Source: an uncultured Alistipes sp. | Lineage (GTDB): Bacteria > Bacteroidota > Bacteroidia > Bacteroidales > Rikenellaceae | Assembly: GCA_904502005.1 (NCBI GenBank) | Contig: CAJGDC010000017.1 | Coordinates: 1-33,567, forward strand | Length of the DNA: 33,567 nucleotides | Direction of reading: 5' to 3' | Shown: positions 1 to 6,953 of the stretch, piece by piece | Layout: each line of letters begins with the position of its first letter | How positions within the stretch are numbered: the stretch's first letter is position 1 | The notes under the pieces: model-generated | What the model saw: only the letters and a program-made list of their open reading frames with translations | The model's database searches: none | What the model was told of the DNA's origin: nothing | Program-made: the position numbers and the translations under genes

Positions 1-318
1 TATGCTCCTTGTATCAACCACGGTATTAAGGGCGGTATGACCCGTACACAGACAATCGGTAAGCAGGCTGTAGAGTGCGGTTACTGGCACTTGTGGCACT
101 ATAACCCACTGCTCGAGGATGAAGGTAAGAACCCATTCGTTCTTGACTCTAAGGAGCCAGACTGGAGCAAGTTCCGCGACTTCCTTCTCAAGGAGGTTCG
201 TTACACATCTCTCCAGAAGACCTTCCCTGCAGAGGCTGACGAGCTCTTCGCAGCAGCAGAGGAGAATGCTAAGTGGCGTTATAATTCATATGTGCGTCGC
301 GCTAAGTTAGAATTTTAA
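1..318 (+). CDS. nifJ: Pyruvate:ferredoxin (flavodoxin) oxidoreductase, C-terminal fragment
   Basis: This is the last 105 codons of a gene that begins left of the window; the frame is open from base 1 (Y-A-P-C-I-N-H-G) to TAA at 316-318. The sequence resembles the end of single-chain pyruvate:ferredoxin oxidoreductases: an APCINHGI segment, then GGMTRTQTIGKQAVECGYW, then a tail with WHYNP, LLKEVRYTSL and a charged helix ending RRAKLEF. In the family this part belongs to the thiamine-diphosphate domain. The enzyme oxidises pyruvate with CoA to acetyl-CoA and CO2 and reduces ferredoxin in the cytoplasm of anaerobes. The internal ATG at 37 is only a methionine of the full protein, not a gene start. 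A palindromic element begins inside the last codons. The identification rests on remembered family sequence, and the catalytic residues lie outside the window. Confidence 0.85.
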   Translation, partial: YAPCINHGIKGGMTRTQTIGKQAVECGYWHLWHYNPLLEDEGKNPFVLDSKEPDWSKFRDFLLKEVRYTSLQKTFPAEADELFAAAEENAKWRYNSYVRRAKLEF

Positions 319-434
319 TTTTAAGCGGTGATATCTTCCGCTAACAAAAAAATAGGCTGTGGCTGTACGTTTTAGTACTATCCACAGCCAATTTTTTTGC
401 CGAGCGTTGAAATCCCTCGCTTAAAATTAAAATT
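311..434. repeat. Palindromic intergenic element, copy 1
   Basis: This 124-bp element overlaps the nifJ stop codon. Its outer arms are inverted repeats: 311-327 reads AATTTTAATTTTAAGCG and its complement occurs at 418-434. Inside, CCGCT (338-342) faces AGCG (403-406). Next comes a 17-bp stem with one mismatch (344-360 against 384-400), A-rich on the left and T-rich on the right. The tip (361-383) is GGCTGTAC, loop GTTTTA, then GTACTATCC. The stem followed by a T run should act as an intrinsic terminator for nifJ, possibly in both directions. The 23-nt tip is identical in copy 2 (13108-13130) and differs at three loop positions in copy 3 (13235-13257), whereas the stem sequences differ. I do not recognise the family by name. 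Confidence 0.8.
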
Positions 435-563
435 CACTGCATTGGGGTAGCTTGGCGCCTTTTGACAACAAAACGGACGGTGTTCTAATTGAGGTAGCCG
501 AGCGTTGAAATCCCTCGCTTAAAATTAAAATTCGATGCATTGGGGTGGCTTGGCGCCTTTTGA
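399..563. repeat. Direct repeat of about 67 bp, two copies 98 bp apart
   Basis: Bases 399-465 and 497-563 are nearly identical. Both read GCCGAGCGTTGAAATCCCTC at the start, then an AT-rich CGCTTAAAATTAAAATTC segment, then GCATTGGGGT and CTTGGCGCCTTTTGA. The only differences I see are CACTGC against CGATGC and GGTAGC against GGTGGC. The first copy contains the right arm of palindromic element 1, so the second looks like a duplicated half element without its partner. The spacer (466-496) is unique. I see no coding potential here; the minus-strand frame across 427-612 has no recognisable product. Confidence 0.85.
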
Positions 564-591
564 TAGCCAATAGCCAACGGCTAACAGCCAA
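564..591. repeat. Degenerate heptamer array (4 units)
   Basis: Four consecutive 7-mers in perfect register: TAGCCAA, TAGCCAA, CGGCTAA, CAGCCAA. The consensus is (T/C)(A/G)GC(C/T)AA. The same heptamer family recurs after the stop codon of the next gene (1784-1818) and at the 3' end of the glutamine synthetase gene (22090-22124). The array lies between the 67-bp repeat and a terminator-like hairpin. Confidence 0.75.
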
Positions 592-592
592 T

Positions 593-620
593 AAAAAATC
601 TTGCACTCGCAAGATTTTTT
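593..620. terminator. Hairpin with A/T tails, overlapping the next promoter
   Basis: AAAAAATCTTGC (593-604), loop ACTC, GCAAGATTTTTT (609-620) is a perfect 12-bp inverted repeat ending in a T run, so it should act as an intrinsic terminator in either direction. The -33 TTG of the downstream promoter (601-603) lies in its left arm, so read-through termination and initiation share the same bases. Confidence 0.65.
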
Positions 621-631
621 TATTACCTTTG
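601..631 (+). promoter_or_regulatory. Bacteroidota-type promoter for the 636 gene
   Basis: TTG at 601-603, a 20-bp spacer and TACCTTTG at 624-631 match the Bacteroidota sigma factor pattern TTG-N20-TAnnTTTG. The ATG follows after only 4 nt, so the transcript is probably leaderless or nearly so. The 20 bases 612-631 recur exactly at 4276-4295, upstream of uppP. Confidence 0.75.
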
Positions 632-635
632 TAGT

Positions 636-1781
636 ATGAAAAAAATCATTGTAATATTACTAACCATTTTTCTCTGCGCAACAGCAACTGCGCAGATGAC
701 TAATTCTATTGTTATTGATAGCAGTTCATTCAATGCGGTGCAGACCGATGTGCTTACGGGAGTGAATATAGACCCAATAGGTCTGGACTCTTCACGTCAG
801 CCATGTGCGCGCCTTAAAATCAAGTTTGACCGAATGACTAAGGAGGAGATAGAGGTTTTGGAGGTCAAGATGTGCTCAAATACTGATTTGACAAAGCAGA
901 AGGTAGCGGACTACTACAACAATGTGTTGATTCTTGAGATGACTGCCAAACCAAATACACGCTTCTACCTCTATAGCTCCGAGTTTGGTGAGAGTAATGA
1001 GGTTACGCTCAACCTTGAGGGTAACCGAGAGTATGAAATGATAGCAAGGCTAAATCAACTATACTCTATTGTTGTAATGTCGAATGTTCCCGATGTGGAG
1101 ATTCTTCTTGACGGCAACTATAAGGGGGTAACTGATGATAACTGCCAACTCTCAGTACTTGATGTCACTCCAGGCGTGCATACGCTGATATATAGGTTTG
1201 GCGATAGCTATGTCCAGCAGAGTATTGCTGTTCACCGTAAGAGTATAGCCTTTAGACATGATATGGAGCTTGTAGCTGAGCAATCCCCTGTGCAGATAAA
1301 AGTGTACAAGGTTGGCGACTATTATAACGAAAATGGCAAGGAGGGTGTAGTTTTTGAGGTTACAGATAGAGGTCGTCACGGTAAGATTGTTAGTATGATA
1401 CAGTCATCTGAGGCATTGCAGTGGAGATCAGATAACGTTGAGCAAAAAACTCTTATAGGAGCTGTTAGCAAGACTAATGGAGCTGCAAATATGGCTGTTG
1501 TTAAGTCTATCCCAAATTGGGAAAGTAAGTACCCAGCCTTTAAGTGGTGTGCAGAACTTGGTGAGGGTTGGTATCTGCCGGCCAAAGAAGAACTGCTTAC
1601 AATCTATAGATGTAAAGAGATACTTAATTCAAAACTCAATGAAAAGATAGATAGAGAATGGACTTGGTCATCGACGGAGTGCAATAAGTTATGTGCGTGG
1701 CTTGTCTATATGAATGATGGCTACACCAACTACTACAATAAGTACAACTACAACTATGTGCGCGCCGTGTCCGCTTTTTAA
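636..1781 (+). CDS. Secreted protein with PEGA domain and DUF1566-like C-terminal domain
   Basis: This 381-residue protein begins with a signal peptide (MKKIIVILLTIFLCATATAQ, cleavage after about residue 20), so it should be exported. The middle (about residues 140-205: SIVVMSNVPDVEILLDGNYKG, then TPGVHTLIYRFGD) resembles a PEGA domain. The last 150 residues resemble DUF1566/Lcl-type C-type-lectin-like domains: KVGDYYNENGKEGVVFEV near the start, then WCAELGEGWYLPAKEELLTI, WTWSSTE, and the terminal YVRAVSAF. The segment before that end is a run of Tyr and Asn (YTNYYNKYNYNYV) encoded by repeated TAC/AAC codons. Proteins of this shape are sometimes variable targets of diversity-generating retroelements, but no reverse transcriptase is present here. 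The function is unknown; a surface or periplasmic binding role is an inference. A heptamer array and a shared terminator follow. Confidence 0.8.
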   Translation: MKKIIVILLTIFLCATATAQMTNSIVIDSSSFNAVQTDVLTGVNIDPIGLDSSRQPCARLKIKFDRMTKEEIEVLEVKMCSNTDLTKQKVADYYNNVLILEMTAKPNTRFYLYSSEFGESNEVTLNLEGNREYEMIARLNQLYSIVVMSNVPDVEILLDGNYKGVTDDNCQLSVLDVTPGVHTLIYRFGDSYVQQSIAVHRKSIAFRHDMELVAEQSPVQIKVYKVGDYYNENGKEGVVFEVTDRGRHGKIVSMIQSSEALQWRSDNVEQKTLIGAVSKTNGAANMAVVKSIPNWESKYPAFKWCAELGEGWYLPAKEELLTIYRCKEILNSKLNEKIDREWTWSSTECNKLCAWLVYMNDGYTNYYNKYNYNYVRAVSAF

Positions 1782-1783
1782 TT

Positions 1784-1818
1784 CAGCTAATAGCCAACAG
1801 CCAACAGCTAATAGCCTA
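1784..1818. repeat. Degenerate heptamer array (5 units)
   Basis: Directly after the stop codon are CAGCTAA, TAGCCAA, CAGCCAA, CAGCTAA and TAGCCTA, all in register. This is the same heptamer family as at 564-591 and 22090-22124. It runs straight into the terminator stem at 1817. Confidence 0.75.
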
Positions 1819-1854
1819 AACCTACGCCCGACTGCTTTGTCGGGCGTAGGTTTA
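1817..1854. terminator. Bidirectional terminator between convergent genes
   Basis: TAAACCTACGCCCGAC (1817-1832), loop TGCTTT, and the exact complement (1839-1854) form a perfect 16-bp stem. The right arm overlaps the stop codon of the minus-strand DUF4251 gene (ending at 1852), so this hairpin is well placed to stop transcripts from both sides. Confidence 0.8.
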
Positions 1855-2442
1855 GTTTATGCTGATAATAGAGCCGTCGTACTGTACGTCGGGGTACCAG
1901 GTGGAGGCGATGGTGAGTGTGGCGCTGCCGGAGGAGGAGTAGATGTCGAGCGAGAAGTCGTAGTCGGTAGCGGAGAAGAGCGAGGTGCTAAATGATACAT
2001 TCCAGCCGTCGCGGGTCTGTTCGGTGATGTATTTAGATACTGACGGCAGAGTGTAGTTTAGCAGTACGTAGTAATATGGTGGTGTTACGCCTTTGATATA
2101 CGGCAGGCAGACATCGACCTCGGTATCCCAAACGGAGAGTTCGTAGTTGGGGTTGTATAACATTCGTGTAGAGCCAGCGGGTTCCTGCTGTACGGAGGTA
2201 GGGATGAACTTGAAGTTGCGCGACAGTACAATTGAGTCTACAAATCGCTCATAGGCAGCAAGGCGTTCTGCTCGGCGCTGCTCGCGGGCTTTGTGTCGCT
2301 CTTCGCGTGTGTCGTTAATAGGTTTTTGCGAGGTAGTCGCAGCAGATGATTTTGAGTTTTTGCTCTCCTGTGAGTTGACGACAATGGCTGTTGTTGCCAG
2401 TGCAGAGAGGAGAATTAGCGCTGTAAAAATTTTTCGTTTCAT
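1852..2442 (-). CDS. DUF4251 family exported protein
   Basis: This is a 196-residue protein with an N-terminal hydrophobic export signal (MKRKIFTALILLSALATTAIV), a Ser/Lys/Arg-rich linker (about 25-65, REERHKAREQRRAERLAAYERF) and a beta-rich C-terminal domain. The domain matches my recollection of DUF4251: FVDSIVLSRNFKFIPTSVQ, LSVWDTEVDVCLPYIKG, PPYYYVLLNY, WNVSFSTS and a closing SGSATLTIAS. DUF4251 proteins are small periplasmic or surface proteins typical of gut Bacteroidales, and their role is unknown. The gene is divergent from the Gfo/Idh/MocA gene and convergent with the PEGA protein, so it is probably transcribed alone. I see no clear TAnnTTTG box before it. Confidence 0.8.
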   Translation of the reverse strand: MKRKIFTALILLSALATTAIVVNSQESKNSKSSAATTSQKPINDTREERHKAREQRRAERLAAYERFVDSIVLSRNFKFIPTSVQQEPAGSTRMLYNPNYELSVWDTEVDVCLPYIKGVTPPYYYVLLNYTLPSVSKYITEQTRDGWNVSFSTSLFSATDYDFSLDIYSSSGSATLTIASTWYPDVQYDGSIISIN

Positions 2443-2507
2443 AATAGTTCTATTTTTGGTTACTCTATTATTGTAGCAAAAACGGAGCCAGTAGTTATCA
2501 GTATCTA

Positions 2508-2538
2508 TTGCAATTATGAATAAAAAGATATATCTTTG
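2508..2538 (+). promoter_or_regulatory. Promoter for the Gfo/Idh/MocA-tatA pair
   Basis: TTG at 2508-2510, a 20-bp spacer and TATCTTTG at 2531-2538 match the pattern exactly. The start codon is 24 nt further on, leaving a short leader. Confidence 0.75.
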
Positions 2539-2562
2539 TAGAAATTACCTAAAACTATCACT

Positions 2563-3993
2563 ATGAATAGAAAAGAGTTCCTTAAGCGATTAGGCATGCT
2601 TACTGTAGGTGCTTCGCTTATTGGTGTTGATATGAATGCGATGGCTTCCGAGGCGACTGCGGAGGCACCTGCAGCTGCAGGTGATGTCAAGGCGGGCAGC
2701 AAGACCCATCCAGACCTCGATTTTGATGTGCGACCTCTCAAGGCTGCTACTAACCGCGCAATTACAGCAATTATTATTGGTGCAGGTAGCCGTGGTACTA
2801 CATACGGCAAGTATGCGCTACAGTTTCCCGACACAATGAAGATTGTGGGCGTGGCAGATGCAAATAACTTCCGAAAGAAGCGCACTGCTAAGGCACACAA
2901 CATCCCTGTCGAGAATTGCTTTAACGATTGGACCGATGTCTTTGAGCGTGAGAAGTTTGCCGATGCAGTAATTATCGCTACGCCAGACAACCTCCATTAT
3001 GAGCCTTGTATGAAGGCGTTGGCTATGGGCTACGATGTGCTTCTTGAGAAACCAGCAGCTCAGACCGAGAAGGAGTGTAAGGATATTCTTGCGCAGGCAA
3101 AAAAGTATAACCGCATTGTGGCTATCTGTCACGTGTTGCGTTATGCTCCTTACTTTATCGCTATGCGTGAGGCTGTGCATTCGGGTCTTATTGGCGACTT
3201 GGTGAGCATTCAGCATATGGAGCCTATACAGTATGCGCATATGGCACACTCGTATGTGCGTGGTAAGTGGCGCGACAGCAAGCAGACAACACCTATTATC
3301 CTTGCAAAGAGCTGTCACGACCTCGATATTATCCGCTGGATAGTAGACAAACCATGTATTCAGATTGCAGCAGAGGGAACGCTGATGCACTTTAAGGCTG
3401 AAAATGCTCCTCAGGGCGCCCCTGCACGTTGTACTGACGGCTGTCCTCATGAGGCAACTTGTCCATATTCGGCTATAGATATCTATGTGCGTCGCAAGCG
3501 CCACCTTGGTGTCTTTGACCTTCCAGATAAGAAGGATGAGGCGGCAATTATGGAGAAGATTCGCACAACAATGTTTGGTCGCTGCGTATACAAGTGTGAC
3601 AACGACCAGCCGGACCACTATGTAACAACAATGCTCTTTGAGGGTGGTGTTACAGCAAGCTTTACAATGGATGCATTTACTCCATGGGGCGGTCGTAGAA
3701 CTCGCATAATGGGTACGCTCGGTTATATTGAAGGTGATGGTAAGAAGTTTACCCTCTACACCTTCCGTGATAATAAGAAGCGTGTATGGCATAAGAATGT
3801 GGCTGAGATGGCAGAGTATAAGCATGCGGGCCACGGCGGTGGTGACCACGCACTTGCACGAGACTTTGTGGAGGCAGTGGCATCACAAGACCCGGCGAAG
3901 CTATCAAGTACTATTGATGCATCTATCGAGAGTCATGTTATCGGCTTTAAGGCTGAGAAGAGTCGTAAGAGTATGAAGAAAGTTAAAATTTAA
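2563..3993 (+). CDS. Gfo/Idh/MocA family oxidoreductase with Tat-like leader
   Basis: This 476-residue protein carries a twin-arginine-like leader (NRKEFLKRLG, then MLTVGASLIGV and an Ala-rich stretch), with RK in place of the usual RR. A Rossmann domain follows with the dinucleotide motif GAGSRGTTYGKYA near residue 73 and the family LLEKPAAQT motif near residue 160. The C-terminal domain carries a cysteine cluster (CTDGCPHEATCPYSA, about residues 286-300) seen in one branch of the family. It probably binds NAD(P) and acts on a sugar or related polyol; the substrate cannot be told from sequence. The tatA gene starts 6 bp after the stop, so the two are probably co-transcribed, which supports Tat export of a folded, cofactor-loaded enzyme. 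It could alternatively be a GH109-like NAD-dependent glycosidase. Confidence 0.88.
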   Translation: MNRKEFLKRLGMLTVGASLIGVDMNAMASEATAEAPAAAGDVKAGSKTHPDLDFDVRPLKAATNRAITAIIIGAGSRGTTYGKYALQFPDTMKIVGVADANNFRKKRTAKAHNIPVENCFNDWTDVFEREKFADAVIIATPDNLHYEPCMKALAMGYDVLLEKPAAQTEKECKDILAQAKKYNRIVAICHVLRYAPYFIAMREAVHSGLIGDLVSIQHMEPIQYAHMAHSYVRGKWRDSKQTTPIILAKSCHDLDIIRWIVDKPCIQIAAEGTLMHFKAENAPQGAPARCTDGCPHEATCPYSAIDIYVRRKRHLGVFDLPDKKDEAAIMEKIRTTMFGRCVYKCDNDQPDHYVTTMLFEGGVTASFTMDAFTPWGGRRTRIMGTLGYIEGDGKKFTLYTFRDNKKRVWHKNVAEMAEYKHAGHGGGDHALARDFVEAVASQDPAKLSSTIDASIESHVIGFKAEKSRKSMKKVKI

Positions 3994-3999
3994 GAGTAT

Positions 4000-4188
4000 A
4001 TGAAACTGTTACTTTTGGGAAACATTGGCGGAACAGAGATTCTGCTTATAGTATTGCTTGTGTTGCTGCTTTTTGGTGGCTCAAAAATTCCAGAGCTTAT
4101 GCGAGGCTTAGGTAAGGGAGTTAAGTATTTCCGTGATAGTATGGATGGAAAAGCCGACCCTGAGGAGGATGATAAGAAGAAGCAATAG
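4000..4188 (+). CDS. tatA: Sec-independent protein translocase TatA/E
   Basis: This 62-residue protein has the TatA layout: a short N-terminus with one membrane helix (GGTEILLIVLLVLLLFGG), the hinge FGGSKIPELMRGLGKGV, an amphipathic helix (GVKYFRDSMDG) and an acidic then basic tail (PEEDDKKKQ). TatA forms the pore-like part of the twin-arginine translocase in the inner membrane. No tatC or tatB is in the window, so the partner must lie elsewhere. It is placed 6 bp after the Gfo/Idh/MocA gene, whose leader is Tat-like. Length and motifs are normal for the family. Confidence 0.93.
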   Translation: MKLLLLGNIGGTEILLIVLLVLLLFGGSKIPELMRGLGKGVKYFRDSMDGKADPEEDDKKKQ

Positions 4189-4215
4189 TTGGCGTTGCTA
4201 ACATAGCAAGTCTGA

Positions 4216-4267
4216 ATTGTAGACCGATGCATTTTGTTTAGACAAAAGGTGTCGGTCTATTGTTTCG
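4216..4267 (+). terminator. Terminator-like hairpin after tatA
   Basis: TAGACCGA (4220-4227) pairs with TCGGTCTA (4252-4259). An inner TTTTG/CAAAA pairing (4232-4236 with 4243-4247) shortens the loop. A T-rich TTGTTTCGTC follows. It separates the tatA unit from the uppP promoter. Confidence 0.6.
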
Positions 4268-4275
4268 TCTGTGTG

Positions 4276-4295
4276 AGATTTTTTTATTACCTTTG
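4276..4295 (+). promoter_or_regulatory. Promoter -7 region for uppP-truB
   Basis: TACCTTTG at 4288-4295 is the -7 box. A weak -33 (TTCG, 4264-4267) stands 20 bp upstream. The 20 bases 4276-4295 are identical to 612-631. The ATG of uppP lies 17 nt after the box. Confidence 0.65.
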
Positions 4296-4312
4296 CACCA
4301 AATTTTTGAAAT

Positions 4313-5101
4313 ATGGATACTTTACAGGCGATAATATTGGGCGTAGTGCAGGGGCTTACCGAGTTTCTGCCAGTATCAAGTAGTGGCCATCTGCAGCTTG
4401 CAAATGAGATTTTAGGCACAGACCTTAATCCTGAGAGCAATCTTACCTTTAGCCTTACACTCCATGCAGCAACAGTGCTTAGTACAATAGTAATTCTTTG
4501 GGCAGAGATTTGGAGGCTACTGAAGGGTGTTTTTAGTCGTACATTTACCGATGAGCAGGCGTATGTCCTCAAAATTGTTATCTCAATGATCCCTGTGGGT
4601 ATTGTGGGTCTATTCTTTAAGGACTATATTGAGGCTGCATTCTCGTCAATAGTTGTTGTGGGAGTGATGTTGCTTGTAACAGCTACGTTGCTCACTTTTG
4701 CATATTATGCAAAGCCGCGCGAGAATCAGAGCCTATCTTATCGTGACGCCTTTATTGTTGGACTTGCGCAGGCTGTAGCAGTTTTGCCGGGATTGTCTCG
4801 TTCTGGCTCTACAATCGCTACGGGACTACTGCTTGGAAATAAAAAGGAGAGTGTGGCGCAGTTCTCTTTTCTTATGGTGTTACCTCCAATTTTAGGAAAT
4901 GCACTTCTTGATTGCCTTAAGGGTGATTTTGGCGGCGGAGTGGAGACTTTACCTTTGATTGCAGGCTTTGTGGCTGCATTTGTTACGGGTTGTATTGCCT
5001 GCAAGTGGATGATTAACATTGTTAAGCGAGGAAAACTAATCTATTTTGCTATTTACTGCGCTATTGCGGGTATTGTTGCGTTAGCAACTTATATATTATA
5101 A
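4313..5101 (+). CDS. uppP: Undecaprenyl-diphosphatase (BacA/UppP)
   Basis: This is a 262-residue polytopic inner-membrane protein. Both catalytic signatures of the BacA family are visible: Q13-xxx-E17 leading into FLPVSSSGH (18-26), and PGLSRSGST (159-167). The rest alternates hydrophobic helices. It removes a phosphate from undecaprenyl diphosphate so the lipid carrier can be reused for peptidoglycan and surface glycans; in some species it also gives bacitracin resistance. Length is typical. truB follows after 3 bp, so they are co-transcribed. A uppP-truB-queA order is common in Bacteroidota. Confidence 0.96.
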   Translation: MDTLQAIILGVVQGLTEFLPVSSSGHLQLANEILGTDLNPESNLTFSLTLHAATVLSTIVILWAEIWRLLKGVFSRTFTDEQAYVLKIVISMIPVGIVGLFFKDYIEAAFSSIVVVGVMLLVTATLLTFAYYAKPRENQSLSYRDAFIVGLAQAVAVLPGLSRSGSTIATGLLLGNKKESVAQFSFLMVLPPILGNALLDCLKGDFGGGVETLPLIAGFVAAFVTGCIACKWMINIVKRGKLIYFAIYCAIAGIVALATYIL

Positions 5102-5104
5102 GGT

Positions 5105-5812
5105 ATGGAGTTGAAAGATGTAAATTTGGTAGAGAATGGCTATGTTGCCGTAATTGATAAGCCTCTGGAGTGGACCTCGGCAGATGTTGTGCGCAAGGTT
5201 AAGTTTCGCTTGCAGAGAATGGGCTATCGTAAGATTAAGGTCGGCCATGCAGGTACGCTGGACCCACTTGCAACAGGCGTGCTACTTGTATGTATAGGTC
5301 GTGCAACTAAGCGCGTAGATTCACTACAGGCGGAGCGTAAGGAGTATGTTGCAGAGCTTATGCTCGGAGCAACAACGCCAAGCTATGATATGGAGCATCC
5401 CGTAGATCAAACCTTTCCAATAGAGCATATTACAAAGGAGGCTGTGGAGAGTGTGCTTAGAACTCTTGAGGGAGAGCGTCTTCAGGCACCACCATTGTAC
5501 TCTGCCAAGAAGGTGGAGGGCGTAAGGGCCTACGAATTTGCCCGTCAGGGTGAGGAGGTGGAGCTTAAGAAGGCTCTGATAAATATATACTCAATAACTC
5601 TTGAGGAGTATGACCTTCCAAAGATTCGCATTCGCGTAGAGTGTAGCAAGGGAACCTATATCCGCTCACTTGCCAAGGAGATAGGCGAGGGGCTGGATAG
5701 CGGAGCCTACCTGACATCATTGCGACGCACGGCAAGTGGCGACTTTAGAGTCGAAAATGCCATGCAACTTGAAGATTTTTTGAAAAAATTGTCTGACAGT
5801 GAAACAAAATGA
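5105..5812 (+). CDS. truB: tRNA pseudouridine(55) synthase TruB
   Basis: This 235-residue protein converts U55 of the tRNA T-loop to pseudouridine. The catalytic Asp is residue 53 in GTLDPLATG, preceded by KVGHAG. The family segments VIDKPLEWTS near the start, APPLYSAKKVEG in the middle and CSKGTYIRSLAKEIG are all present. The protein is at the short end of the family and ends soon after LRRTASGDF, without the PUA extension found in longer TruB proteins. It starts 3 bp after uppP, in the same operon. Confidence 0.96.
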   Translation: MELKDVNLVENGYVAVIDKPLEWTSADVVRKVKFRLQRMGYRKIKVGHAGTLDPLATGVLLVCIGRATKRVDSLQAERKEYVAELMLGATTPSYDMEHPVDQTFPIEHITKEAVESVLRTLEGERLQAPPLYSAKKVEGVRAYEFARQGEEVELKKALINIYSITLEEYDLPKIRIRVECSKGTYIRSLAKEIGEGLDSGAYLTSLRRTASGDFRVENAMQLEDFLKKLSDSETK

Positions 5813-5865
5813 TGAAAAATTCGTAAAAATATTGATACTCTTTTTGTAAACGCAAAAGATAGAAT

Positions 5866-6915
5866 ATGAAACTTTCACATTACGGATATGATTTTAAGCC
5901 GGAGCTGATAGCACAGTATCCGACTATTAACCGTGACGAGTCGCGCCTGCTTGTGTTGCATAAGGATACTGGCGAGATTGAACATCGTATTTTCAAGGAT
6001 ATTTTGAGCTACTTTAAGGAGAAGGACCGCTTTGTTTTTAACGACACAAAGGTCTTTCCTGCCCGTCTTTATGGAAATAAGGAGAAGACTGGTGCCGAGA
6101 TTGAGATTTTCCTACTTCGTGAGCTCAATCAGGAGCTACGCCTATGGGATGTGCTTGTAGACCCGGCGCGTAAGATTCGTATTGGCAATAAGCTCTATTT
6201 TGGCGAGGATGATATTCTTGGTGCTGAGGTTATTGATAATACAACCTCTCGTGGTCGTACTCTTCGTTTCCTATATGATGGTAGCTATGAGGAGTTTAAG
6301 CAGACTCTCTACCGTCTTGGTGAGACTCCACTGCCACGTTGGGTGCGCAAGGTCGTAGAACCGGAGGATACAGAGCGTTACCAGACAATCTTTGCAGAGA
6401 AGGAGGGTGCTGTTGTTGCCCCTACGGCTGGCATGCACTTCTCAAAGCACCTGCTTAAGTGGATGGAGATTGAGGGTATCGAGCGCACATTTATCACCCT
6501 GCACGCAGGTCTTGGAAATTTCCGTAGCGTGGATGTTGAGGATTTGTCAAAGCATAAGGTTGACTCTGAGCAGTTCTTTGTCTCTGAGCAGGCTGCTGCC
6601 GAGATTAATGGTGCTAAGGCCGAGGGACATAAGGTTGTGGCTATCGGTACAACAGTTATGAGAACTCTTGAGACCGTAGTCTCTACTCACGGTATGATTA
6701 AACCACAGAATGGTTGGACTAACAAATTTATCTTTGCACCATACGATTTCACTGTTGCTGATGCAATGGTGTCAAACCTCCACCTGCCAGAGTCTACACA
6801 GCTAATGATGGTTGCCGCTTTTGGTGGATATGATAAGGTTATGAATGCTTATCAGGTGGCTGTTGATGAGGGTTATCGTTTTGGTACTTACGGTGATGCG
6901 ATGTTGATTTTGTAG
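5866..6915 (+). CDS. queA: S-adenosylmethionine:tRNA ribosyltransferase-isomerase
   Basis: This 349-residue enzyme moves the ribosyl part of SAM onto 7-aminomethyl-7-deazaguanine in tRNA, giving epoxyqueuosine. Family motifs: FKPELIAQYP near the N-terminus, RFVFNDTKVFPARLYG (about 55-70), GAEIEIFLLRE, PLPRWVRK, VVAPTAGMHFS, the HAGLGNFR stretch and TVMRTLET. Start and length are normal. It lies 53 bp after truB. An AT-rich stretch with TCTTTTTG (5839-5846) could be a weak promoter, but I see no matching -33. No other queuosine gene is in the window. Confidence 0.95.
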   Translation: MKLSHYGYDFKPELIAQYPTINRDESRLLVLHKDTGEIEHRIFKDILSYFKEKDRFVFNDTKVFPARLYGNKEKTGAEIEIFLLRELNQELRLWDVLVDPARKIRIGNKLYFGEDDILGAEVIDNTTSRGRTLRFLYDGSYEEFKQTLYRLGETPLPRWVRKVVEPEDTERYQTIFAEKEGAVVAPTAGMHFSKHLLKWMEIEGIERTFITLHAGLGNFRSVDVEDLSKHKVDSEQFFVSEQAAAEINGAKAEGHKVVAIGTTVMRTLETVVSTHGMIKPQNGWTNKFIFAPYDFTVADAMVSNLHLPESTQLMMVAAFGGYDKVMNAYQVAVDEGYRFGTYGDAMLIL

Positions 6916-6934
6916 AAAAAAATTGCTAATTTTG
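6904..6934 (+). promoter_or_regulatory. Promoter for the GT5-like / DUF4270 pair
   Basis: TTG at 6904-6906 (inside the last codons of queA), exactly 20 bp, then TAATTTTG at 6927-6934. The ATG is 19 nt downstream. Confidence 0.72.
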
Positions 6935-6953
6935 CAGAGTAAAATAACTATTT

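Noticed and set aside
37..318. A small complete 93-residue gene
   Set aside because: The frame is open to base 1 and the upstream codons continue the same oxidoreductase sequence, so it is the tail of a truncated gene.
427..612. Minus-strand 61-codon frame in the repeat region
   Set aside because: It crosses the direct repeat and heptamer array, has no promoter or recognisable product, and is low in complexity.
2818..3849. Long minus-strand frame (343 codons) inside the Gfo/Idh/MocA gene
   Set aside because: It is antisense to a well-supported family protein. The translation is rich in Cys, His and Leu with no domain, as expected of a codon-bias shadow.
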